A DNA stretch of 13,162 nt from assembly GCA_002320485.1 (NCBI GenBank), contig DCKW01000095.1, positions 1 through 13,162 on the forward strand. Reading direction: 5' to 3'. Shown in pieces: positions 1 to 4,949 of the stretch (its first letter is position 1; every line of letters starts with the position of its first letter). The notes under the pieces are model-generated. The model did no database searches. It had not been told where the DNA came from and saw only the letters and a list, made by a program, of their open reading frames with translations. The DNA comes from Micavibrio sp. UBA1664. GTDB taxonomy: Bacteria; Pseudomonadota; Alphaproteobacteria; Micavibrionales; UBA1664. The translations under genes and the position numbers were made by a program.

Positions 1-47
1 GCCTGCCGCCAGCGTTCGTTCTGAGCCAGAATCAAACTCTCAAGTTT
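1..47 (-). rRNA. rrs: 16S ribosomal RNA, 5' end (partial)
   Basis: The minus strand reads AGAGTTTGATTCTGGCTCAG (40 down to 21) followed by AACGAACGCTGGCGGCAGGC, the nearly universal start of bacterial 16S rRNA in its alphaproteobacterial form. By alignment with the E. coli start (AGAG at position 8), the mature 5' end should lie near position 47. The gene runs off the left edge, so only the first ~47 nt are present. The standard 27F primer site has T where the primer has C (GATTCTGG rather than GATCMTGG). The identification is direct; the exact 5' end is inferred. Confidence 0.96.
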
Positions 48-376
48 AAGATTCTGCTTCGGACACTTACATATAGTAAGCACCCTCACATCAAAGTAGT
101 TTTTTACTAAAAACTAAAAAAAAGAAATCAACGAAAACTGCATAGCAATATAACTATTTTGTTTTGTTTTGCGTACACGAGATACACAGTACAATTTGCA
201 GATTTCGTCTTAAAGTCGGTGCCTTATGTAGGGATAAATCCCATAACAAGACATCTTAAAAATCTGCTGCCTGCATATCTCTTCTTAAATAATATCACGA
301 TGTCCAAGAAACGATATATCGGTCAATGTTTTCGCAAAAACCGACATATAAAAACTTACCAATGTTTCGGAAGTCG
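48..376 (-). other. rRNA operon leader (pre-16S 5' region)
   Basis: About 330 nt between the predicted transcription start near 376 and the mature 16S end near 47. It is very AT-rich and has no convincing coding frame. The minus-strand RNA can form a hairpin at 348-315: a 9-bp stem with one G·U pair, with an inner UUUUGCGAAAA mini-hairpin in the loop. I could not identify a convincing boxA antitermination element. The pairing partner for RNase III processing would lie downstream of 16S, outside this window. The plus-strand open frame at 159-443 overlaps this leader and is judged non-coding. Confidence 0.7.
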
Positions 377-382
377 AAGCGG

Positions 383-411
383 ACTATATTCAATCAACTT
401 TCATTCGTCAA
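383..411 (-). promoter_or_regulatory. rRNA operon promoter (TTGACG-17-TATAGT)
   Basis: On the minus strand there is a -35 TTGACG (411-406), a 17-bp spacer and a -10 TATAGT (388-383). Both hexamers are one base from the sigma-70 consensus. The predicted start is near 376, and the bases after the -10 are GC-rich (CCGCTTCG). A GC-rich discriminator is typical of stringently controlled rRNA promoters. It points at the 16S gene about 330 nt downstream and is the best promoter in the region. Confidence 0.85.
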
Positions 412-445
412 CCACTATTTTTTATTTTTTTAGATTTTTTTGAAC
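412..445 (-). promoter_or_regulatory. A-tract UP element of the rRNA promoter
   Basis: Immediately upstream of the rRNA -35, the minus strand has three successive A-runs (CAAAAAAATC, TAAAAAAATA, AAAAAATAG). Phased A-tracts at this position match the UP element bound by the RNA polymerase alpha C-terminal domain at strong rRNA promoters. The function is inferred from position and composition. Confidence 0.6.
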
Positions 446-460
446 TTTATTTTTGTTCAA
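440..460. repeat. Palindrome TTGAAC-N9-GTTCAA upstream of rRNA promoter
   Basis: Perfect 6-bp inverted repeat with a 9-bp AT spacer, centred about 75 bp upstream of the predicted rRNA transcription start, at the edge of the UP element. No T-run follows it on either strand, so it is not an obvious terminator. Its position suits a dimeric activator or repressor site. No specific regulator can be named. Confidence 0.4.
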
Positions 461-501
461 GCATTCCTATCAAAACTCAAAATAAAACAGCGCCTGTTCT
501 T

Positions 502-520
502 GTTGTGCAAGTCGTTGTGC
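502..520. repeat. Direct repeat GTTGTGC-N5-GTTGTGC
   Basis: Two identical 7-mers, GTTGTGC at 502-508 and 514-520, 12 bp apart (about one helical turn). They lie in the non-coding stretch between the proximal rRNA promoter and the candidate distal one. This could be a tandem protein-binding site, but a chance repeat of this size is possible. Confidence 0.3.
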
Positions 521-538
521 GCCGTCTTGGTGAGAGGG

Positions 539-568
539 GTTATAATACGATTAAGCAATCTGTGTAAA
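539..568 (-). promoter_or_regulatory. Candidate second, distal promoter for the rRNA operon
   Basis: On the minus strand TTTACA (568-563) is followed after 18 bp by TATAAC (544-539), or after 15 bp by TATTAT. It points toward the 16S gene about 165 bp upstream of the stronger promoter, so it would be a distal P1-like start if active. An AATAGGGGTTT motif overlaps the -35 and is repeated 58 bp further upstream. The hexamer match is moderate. Confidence 0.35.
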
Positions 569-634
569 CCCCTATTTTTAATTTTTCTCAAAAAAAATTT
601 AATTTTTTATTAACGTGGCGTTAAAACCCCTATT
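566..634 (-). repeat. Direct repeat AATAGGGGTTT (two copies)
   Basis: On the minus strand AATAGGGGTTT occurs at 634-624 and again at 576-566, 58 bp apart. The second copy abuts the candidate distal promoter -35. A related GAGGGGTTATAA sits at 534-545 on the other strand. G-runs at fixed spacing upstream of a promoter may be regulatory; this is inference. Confidence 0.35.
590..624 (-). terminator. Candidate terminator after the 118-aa gene
   Basis: About 45 bp past the stop codon of the minus-strand gene at 670-1026, the minus strand has TTAACG-CCA-CGTTAA (624-610). It is followed after an A/T stretch by a run of eight T (597-590). The T-run does not abut the stem, and an A6/T8 AT-only hairpin could also form. 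This is therefore a weak call, but its placement between the gene and the rRNA promoters makes sense. Confidence 0.4.
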
Positions 635-669
635 CTACGGCGATTTGTTTAACACTATAGGACACTTTA

Positions 670-1026
670 CTAATTGCAAAAACCTGCCGGACGTCTCCGC
701 TCTGTCTTACTGGTCAAAACGACTGGATGTTTTACGGACTCCACACCATGTGGCGATAACACCACTGAGTGAACCTGCACTCCCTCAGATGCGGTTTGTC
801 CGAATCCCGGTTTAGTTCCTGCATCAGCAAAGGTAATGGCCAGAACATCCTGCTTTAACAAATCCGGGTTTCTTTTCATCAACTGCGTCTGTGTTTCTTG
901 CGCAGTATCGGGGGTCGCCGCATTGACCTTTCCGCCATAAATTCGAATCATGATGCCCTGCGGTACTTTTGCCGCGGCTTCAAAAGAATCGGATGTTGTG
1001 TTTTTAGAATAAATTATCGTGCTCAT
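670..1026 (-). CDS. Hypothetical protein, 118 aa (orphan)
   Basis: I do not recognise this protein. ATG at 1026 gives 118 residues beginning MSTIIYSKNTTSDSFEAAAK. There is no clear membrane segment and no cysteine except one near the C-terminus; the tail is basic (KTERRRPAGFCN). The middle (VLAITFADAGTKPGFGQ) reads like a soluble mixed alpha/beta domain. The ribosome site is weak (AAGAAAGA about 10 nt upstream). The frame stays open upstream to 1117 and would encode a hydrophobic stretch, but it has only a TTG at 1068 and no usable start for that stretch. It sits directly downstream of an intrinsic terminator and predicted leader on the same strand, suggesting read-through control. Coding status is moderately likely. 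Confidence 0.5.
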   Translation of the reverse strand: MSTIIYSKNTTSDSFEAAAKVPQGIMIRIYGGKVNAATPDTAQETQTQLMKRNPDLLKQDVLAITFADAGTKPGFGQTASEGVQVHSVVLSPHGVESVKHPVVLTSKTERRRPAGFCN

Positions 1027-1083
1027 AGTTTTGTCTTTCTTTTTGGTTTTGTTTGTTGAAGCCGCCAAAAGAAAAACAAGAAT

Positions 1084-1110
1084 AAAAAAAGCCGTTAATC
1101 TTTTAACGGC
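1084..1110 (-). terminator. Intrinsic terminator (GCCGTTAA hairpin + T7)
   Basis: The minus strand reads GCCGTTAA-AAGA-TTAACGGC (1110-1091), a perfect 8-bp stem with a 4-nt loop, followed at once by seven T (1090-1084) and further T-rich sequence. There is no T-run on the plus strand, so it acts leftward only. No protein gene ends just before it on this strand. It therefore terminates either a short RNA from the promoter at 1219-1248 or a leader of the 118-aa gene. Confidence 0.78.
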
Positions 1111-1212
1111 CGGTATTTAATTATTTGGGAAAAATGTCAAATGCCCTTTAAGCCGTTCTTATGAAGCGGCCCACCACCAGATCATTGCTGTGCGTGTTTG
1201 TGCATTAAACAT
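1084..1212 (-). ncRNA. Putative attenuator leader or small RNA (~130 nt)
   Basis: From the predicted start near 1212 to the terminator T-run is about 130 nt. Two hairpins are visible: GCCGCTTCATAAGAACGGC (1170-1152; GCCG/CGGC plus TTC/GAA, loop ATAA) and the terminator itself. The 3' arm of the first (AACGGCU, 1157-1151) can instead pair with the 5' side of the terminator (GGCCGUU, 1111-1105). That would give a 7-bp antiterminator including one G·U pair. This three-way competition and the placement before the 118-aa gene fit transcription attenuation or an unknown riboswitch. It could equally be a free small RNA. No known family was recognised, and the structure is read by eye only. Confidence 0.45.
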
Positions 1213-1218
1213 ATATTT

Positions 1219-1248
1219 ATATTAATCACACTTATACAGCCTATGCAA
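1219..1248 (-). promoter_or_regulatory. Promoter for the leader/small RNA
   Basis: The minus strand has TTGCAT (1248-1243), an 18-bp spacer and TAATAT (1224-1219), predicting a start near 1212. It points away from the phosphate transporter gene toward the terminator at 1110-1084. A second -35-like TTGACA exists at 1140-1135, but its best -10 (TAAATA) is only 15 bp away. Confidence 0.5.
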
Positions 1249-1299
1249 TAAAATAATCCCGCTAGCACGGATGATTCGAACATGCCATAAATATAGGTT

Positions 1300-2928
1300 A
1301 TGTCGATTACTTATATGCTTCTTACAATTTTATCCGGTGTGTGCCTTCTGTTATGGGGTTTGCGCACGGTCAAGCGCGCGGTTTTGCGCGGATATGGCGC
1401 ACAGGTTCAGGCCATTATTGCCGCCGGTACCAAAAACCGTATTTTCGCATTTGTATGCGGATTCGGTACCACGCTCTTCCTGCAAAGTTCCACGGCGACG
1501 GCTCTTCTTGCCTCCTCGTTTGTCGGGCGGGGATTAATGAAAGTAACAGGCGGGATTGCGGTGATGATCGGCGCCGATGTCGGAACCTCGATCGTGGCGC
1601 AGGTCTTATCGTTCGATATGCGTTGGCTTGCCCCGTGTTTATTATCTTTTGGAATAATTTTGCACCTGATTTTCGATAATGGCAGTCACAAACGCTTTGT
1701 CGCGCGCATTATCATGGGAATCGGCTTTATGTTGACGGCCCTTGCGATTATCAAGACCGCCGCCGCACCGCTTTCAACATCGGAAACATTGCCGCTTATT
1801 CTTAATCCACTTGAAGCAGAGCCGATTCTTGCCTTGCTGATTGCCGTTCTTCTGACCTATGTCATGCATAGCAGCCTGTCTGCCATTCTTCTATTTGCCG
1901 CATTGGCGGCGCATAATGTTTTGTCATTCGAGCTTGCGCTAACATTTATGATCGGCGCAAACTTCGGCGCGGGTATTATTCCCCTTATTGCCGTTATCCG
2001 CGATACACCGCAAGCGGTGCAAATCCCTTTAAGCAATTTGATCATGCGTTTTATAATGGCTGTAATCTTTATGGCCTGCCTGCCTTTAATCATTGCTGAA
2101 TTGCAGGCAACAGGTTGGGGCCCTTTACAAATGCTGATGACCGCTCATATCGGGTTTAACGTTGCGATTGCAATTTTGTTCATGCCGTTTATCGGAACGC
2201 TTGCGCGGCTGGTTGAAAAGCTCAGCCCATCCCTGGATGATGACGCCGATGAAACGGTGAAGCCGCGCTATCTTGATAAAAAAGCATTATCATCCCCCTC
2301 TGCTGCATTATCATGCGCCACGCGGGAAACCCTACGGATGTCAGAAGTTTTGGAATCGATGTTGGGCAAAATATATATGGCCTTTTCACGTCATGATGAG
2401 GAAGCAATTGAAAAAATCCGCCAGCAAGATGACATCATCGACAATCTGTTTGCTGAGATTAAAGATTATATCATTCGCCTCACGCGTGAAGAATTAAGCG
2501 ATAAAGAGGCCGATCAATCCATGCGGATCATGAATTTTGCGACCAATATGGAATATTGCGGCGATATTATTGAAAGCAGTTTAATGGATAACGCCGCCAA
2601 AATGGCAAGGCGCAAGGATCAGTTTTCCGAAGAAGGTTTAAAGGAAATAAAGGCCTTCCACGAAAAAGTGTCATCCAACTTAAAACTGGCACAAAGCATC
2701 TTCCTCTCAAGTGACCCTATTTTAGCCAAACAATTGTTGGAAGAAAAACGCGGACTTGTTATTGCCGAACGCGAAAGCACCGTCAATCATATGAAGCGTT
2801 TGCGCGAAGGGTTGCCGCAGACAATGGCGACATCGGGAATGCATACGGATGTTATTCGTGATTTACGCAGAATTAATACGTATATAACTTCTATCGCGTA
2901 TGGTATATTGGATAAATCCAAATCATAG
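1300..2928 (+). CDS. Na/Pi cotransporter family protein with PhoU-like C-terminal domain
   Basis: Inner-membrane transporter of the Na+/phosphate cotransporter (NptA/YjbB) family, expected to move inorganic phosphate coupled to Na+. Residues 1-310 are hydrophobic with the family's inverted repeat. The first repeat carries QSSTATALL (Q62) followed by GADVGTS. The second has HSSLSA (H190) followed by GANFGAG, so the second QSS-type motif has His in place of Gln. Residues ~340-535 are charged and helical with a PhoU-like pattern (EEAIEKIRQQDDIIDNL; the MRIMNFATNMEYCGDIIE helix). The 542-aa length is normal for the two-domain form. An in-frame TAG two codons upstream fixes ATG 1300 as the earliest start; the ribosome site is weak. 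No Pho box is visible. A poor plus-strand -10 (TAAAAT, 1249-1254) lies upstream. Transport direction (uptake or efflux) cannot be decided. Confidence 0.92.
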   Translation: MSITYMLLTILSGVCLLLWGLRTVKRAVLRGYGAQVQAIIAAGTKNRIFAFVCGFGTTLFLQSSTATALLASSFVGRGLMKVTGGIAVMIGADVGTSIVAQVLSFDMRWLAPCLLSFGIILHLIFDNGSHKRFVARIIMGIGFMLTALAIIKTAAAPLSTSETLPLILNPLEAEPILALLIAVLLTYVMHSSLSAILLFAALAAHNVLSFELALTFMIGANFGAGIIPLIAVIRDTPQAVQIPLSNLIMRFIMAVIFMACLPLIIAELQATGWGPLQMLMTAHIGFNVAIAILFMPFIGTLARLVEKLSPSLDDDADETVKPRYLDKKALSSPSAALSCATRETLRMSEVLESMLGKIYMAFSRHDEEAIEKIRQQDDIIDNLFAEIKDYIIRLTREELSDKEADQSMRIMNFATNMEYCGDIIESSLMDNAAKMARRKDQFSEEGLKEIKAFHEKVSSNLKLAQSIFLSSDPILAKQLLEEKRGLVIAERESTVNHMKRLREGLPQTMATSGMHTDVIRDLRRINTYITSIAYGILDKSKS

Positions 2929-2954
2929 ATATTAAAATCGGAAATATTTTAAAT

Positions 2955-3431
2955 ATGCGCAAAATAAGGTTTAGAGGTCAGTTTGAAACCAAAATCGGGA
3001 AGGACGGGGTAATCACTCTTCCCAAGACAATCGCGCGCAATATTACGAGTATCAACGATGCCGCTGCCGATATCGATACATCACGGGCTCATTTTGTCAT
3101 AAATCCTGAGTTCAGGCGGATAGAAGTCACGCATAGTGGGGAATTAAGATTTCACTTACACAAACATAGCGTCAGCGATATTTTTATGGCGACTGCTATG
3201 CCGGCAATAGAAAATAATCGGGTTAAAATTCCGGAAGAATATCTAAAACATGCAGGTCTTGCACCGGGGGATAAAGCCTTTATAAGATGCATGGGCAACC
3301 GCTTCCTGATTACCGACGGGCAGGAAAAACAAAGAATTGATGACGAATTTGAAGCACTGGACAAGCAGTTCAGGGAAAAAGGCATTAATCACCCCTTAGA
3401 ATTATTATATCAATCTAAAAAACCCACATAA
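2955..3431 (+). CDS. MraZ-like transcriptional regulator (divergent), 158 aa
   Basis: Two SpoVT/AbrB-type halves. The first is residues 5-60 (FRGQFETKIGKDGVITLP). The second is about residues 84-130 (NRVKIPEEYLKHAGLAPGD, then MGNRFLITDG), resembling the second MraZ half (GRI.IP..L...AGL). A charged helical tail follows. MraZ is a ring-forming DNA-binding repressor, usually first in the division/cell-wall cluster; no such cluster is here. The DxKGR signature of repeat 1 is degenerate (GKDGVI), so this is a divergent paralogue. It begins 26 bp after the transporter gene with only a weak GGAAA 10 nt before ATG, so co-transcription with that gene is likely. The fold is moderately sure; the DNA target and role are unknown. 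Confidence 0.65.
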   Translation: MRKIRFRGQFETKIGKDGVITLPKTIARNITSINDAAADIDTSRAHFVINPEFRRIEVTHSGELRFHLHKHSVSDIFMATAMPAIENNRVKIPEEYLKHAGLAPGDKAFIRCMGNRFLITDGQEKQRIDDEFEALDKQFREKGINHPLELLYQSKKPT

Positions 3432-3437
3432 AATATT

Positions 3438-3466
3438 TTGACATATTAATTGTAATCACTTATATC
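3438..3466 (+). promoter_or_regulatory. Promoter of the second MraZ-like gene (TTGACA-17-TATATC)
   Basis: A perfect -35 TTGACA (3438-3443), 17-bp spacer and -10 TATATC (3461-3466) lie just after the stop codon of the upstream MraZ-like gene. The predicted start is at ~3473, about 30 nt before ATG 3503. It gives the second paralogue its own expression independent of the transporter operon. Confidence 0.75.
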
Positions 3467-3468
3467 CT

Positions 3469-3494
3469 GTCCTTAATATTTATTTTTAAGGGAC
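3469..3494 (+). promoter_or_regulatory. Inverted repeat at +1 overlapping the Shine-Dalgarno
   Basis: GTCCTTAA (3469-3476) and TTAAGGGAC (3486-3494) form an 8-bp inverted repeat with one extra G, spacer TATTTATTT. The left arm covers the predicted transcription start and the right arm contains the ribosome site AAGGGA (3488-3493, nine bases before ATG). It is a good candidate operator, perhaps for autoregulation by the MraZ-like products. It is not the TGGG-type repeat known for E. coli MraZ. Confidence 0.4.
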
Positions 3495-3502
3495 GATGAG
3501 AA

Positions 3503-3910
3503 ATGTCACAATTCAAATTTTATGGCGCTTGCAAAGCAAGATTGGATAAAAAAGGACGCTTTAGTGTCCCTGCCTCTTTTCGTAACGAAATTTCACCTAA
3601 TACATTTATTAGCCTTCATTCTGATAATTTTTTAGAGGTTGGCGAAATAAAAGATATGGAAACATTATCAGCGAGTTTTATGTATTACGCCTCTCCTTTT
3701 ATAGAACGATTTCCAAAACCTGATAATGAAGGACGCATTGTTTTGCCTAAAAATATCCGTGAAGCCTTACTCGGCGAAGATAGAGCAACCGATCTTATTA
3801 TATTTGGCAGAGGTCAATCATTTGGAATCTGTGAGGCGACTGAATGGGGCCGGTTGGAAAAATCTTTTCTAAGCAAACTTAGCGAATTATCAACCCAAAA
3901 GCCCAAATAA
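3503..3910 (+). CDS. MraZ-family transcriptional regulator, 135 aa (not in a dcw cluster)
   Basis: Two well-kept AbrB-type MraZ motifs: FYGACKARLDKKGRFSVP (DKKGR, residues 15-19) and PKPDNEGRIVLPKNIREALL (DNEGR, residues 74-78), then FGRGQSFGICEATEW, matching the MraZ G...FE.W end. At 135 aa it is slightly shorter than typical MraZ (~145-155). MraZ normally represses mraZ-rsmH-ftsL and binds tandem repeats; here no rsmH or fts gene is near, so this is an orphan paralogue. It has its own strong promoter and a good ribosome site (AAGGGA). A hand count over 3541-3780 gives about 36% G+C, lower than neighbouring genes, which could indicate transfer. Its 3' end overlaps the convergent ornithine cyclodeaminase gene by 21 bp. 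Confidence 0.78.
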   Translation: MSQFKFYGACKARLDKKGRFSVPASFRNEISPNTFISLHSDNFLEVGEIKDMETLSASFMYYASPFIERFPKPDNEGRIVLPKNIREALLGEDRATDLIIFGRGQSFGICEATEWGRLEKSFLSKLSELSTQKPK

Positions 3911-4900
3911 ATCTTTTGGATTTTCAGGTAATGCAAGCAAATCCATATCCTCGGCAAACACAGTCTCTTTTGTAATATCCATGATATAACGAAGGGCCGA
4001 GAAATCCTCGATCGCAAATCCGACTGAATCAAACACGGTAATTTGCCCGTTATTTTTTCGCCCCTTCGCCTCTCCGGTAAAAACCTTCCAGATTTCGGTA
4101 ATCGGATGGTTTTTGTCCAACTGCTGAATTTCCCCTTCTATCCATGTTTGTTCGGGATATTCAACAAATATATCAGATTTCAAAAGGATCGATTTCTCCA
4201 GTTCGGTTTTTCCGGGGCAATCCCCGCCGATGGCATTGATATGCATCCCCTGCCCCACCATATTTTCAGTCAGAATTTTTGCCTGCCTTTTATCAGCGGT
4301 ACATGTTGTAACGATATCGGCCCCGATTAATGTTTTTTGGGCGTTGTCACACCTGATAATGTCAAAGCCCTTCCCTTTCATGTTACGTTCGAATTTATCC
4401 ATCGCGGCATCATCAATGTCATAGATTCGTAGAGATGACACACCTGTCATGACCTTGAAAGCATGTGCCTGAAACTCCGCCTGACATCCTGTACCGATCA
4501 TCGCCATCACTTTAGAATCAGTGCGTGCCAAATATTTCGCAGCCAAGGCGGACATAGCGGCAGTGCGAATCGCGGTCAAGATGGTCATTTCAGATAAAAA
4601 TTGCGGATATCCGGTTTCCACATCGGCCAAAACGCCAAATCCGGTCACCGTCTGTTTGCCGATATCCCGATTTAGCGGATGTCCGTTCACATATTTAAAA
4701 CCGTAGGTTACCCCGTCGCAGGTTGGCATTAATTCAATGACACCCAATGCAGAATGGCTGGCAATTCGCGGTTGTTTTTCAAAGTCGGGCCAGCGTTTAA
4801 AATCATCCTCGATTGCCTCGGCAACACCCATAATAATATTTTCAATTCCCTTATCTTGGATAAGAGCGATCATATTTTCGACAGATACGAATTGAACCAT
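3890..4900 (-). CDS. ocd: Ornithine cyclodeaminase
   Basis: Converts L-ornithine to L-proline and ammonia using tightly bound NAD+ (cytosolic; mu-crystallin/OCD family). The 336 residues align throughout with my recollection of the Pseudomonas putida enzyme: R45 in RIASHS, K69 in FKYVNGHP, R112 in AIRTAA, the nucleotide-binding GTGCQAEFQ (136-144), and D227 in GGDCPGKTEL (catalytic Asp228 in P. putida). VEYPEQTWIEGEIQQL and FDSVGFAIED also match. These features favour true OCD over alanine dehydrogenase or ketimine reductase relatives. ATG 4900 matches the family N-terminus. No arginase or other arginine-catabolism gene is adjacent. A -10 TATACT ends six bases before the ATG and no Shine-Dalgarno exists, so the mRNA is probably leaderless. 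Confidence 0.93.
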   Translation of the reverse strand: MVQFVSVENMIALIQDKGIENIIMGVAEAIEDDFKRWPDFEKQPRIASHSALGVIELMPTCDGVTYGFKYVNGHPLNRDIGKQTVTGFGVLADVETGYPQFLSEMTILTAIRTAAMSALAAKYLARTDSKVMAMIGTGCQAEFQAHAFKVMTGVSSLRIYDIDDAAMDKFERNMKGKGFDIIRCDNAQKTLIGADIVTTCTADKRQAKILTENMVGQGMHINAIGGDCPGKTELEKSILLKSDIFVEYPEQTWIEGEIQQLDKNHPITEIWKVFTGEAKGRKNNGQITVFDSVGFAIEDFSALRYIMDITKETVFAEDMDLLALPENPKDLFGLLG

Positions 4901-4906
4901 ATAACA

Positions 4907-4935
4907 AGTATATCATTTGCCAGAGTTTAGAGACA
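4907..4935 (-). promoter_or_regulatory. ocd promoter, predicts a leaderless mRNA
   Basis: The minus-strand -10 TATACT (4912-4907) is followed by TGTTAT and then the ocd ATG at 4900, so transcription should start at or next to the A of the ATG. The -35 is poor (TGTCTC, 17-bp spacing). This element overlaps the opposing rhomboid promoter in the same 49-bp gap. Confidence 0.5.
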
Positions 4936-4944
4936 GTGTATAAA
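4917..4944 (+). promoter_or_regulatory. Rhomboid gene promoter, predicts a leaderless mRNA
   Basis: TTGCCA (4917-4922), a 16-bp spacer and TATAAA (4939-4944) put the transcription start at about 4950-4951, where the ATG begins. No Shine-Dalgarno lies in the GCGAT preceding the ATG. Confidence 0.55.
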
Positions 4945-4949
4945 GCGAT

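Noticed and set aside
159..443. 94-aa plus-strand open frame
   Set aside because: It lies across the rRNA leader and promoter on the other strand, has a low-complexity Phe/Tyr-rich translation from T-runs, and no ribosome site.
615..815. 66-aa plus-strand open frame
   Set aside because: Opposite-strand shadow over the end of the 118-aa gene, with no ribosome site or family resemblance.
1161..1208. 15-codon plus-strand frame (MKRPTTRSLLCVFVH) with a matching minus-strand frame ending NDLVVGRFIRTA
   Set aside because: No ribosome site and no start for the minus-strand reading; the conserved-looking bases are better explained by the RNA hairpin.
1084..1212. 6S RNA, SRP RNA or tmRNA
   Set aside because: None of their diagnostic sequences or the long rod of 6S RNA can be drawn, and the length is too short for 6S or tmRNA.
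1262..1290. T-loop-like ATTCGAAC suggesting a tRNA
   Set aside because: The flanking stems do not pair, and no anticodon arm or acceptor stem can be drawn.
3496..3549. Out-of-frame 17-codon ORF overlapping the second MraZ-like start
   Set aside because: Its ATG is only 2 bases from the Shine-Dalgarno, too close for efficient initiation; probably chance.
2955..3910. AbrB-type antitoxin of a toxin-antitoxin pair
   Set aside because: Both proteins have two AbrB halves as in MraZ, and no toxin-like (PIN, MazF) gene is adjacent.
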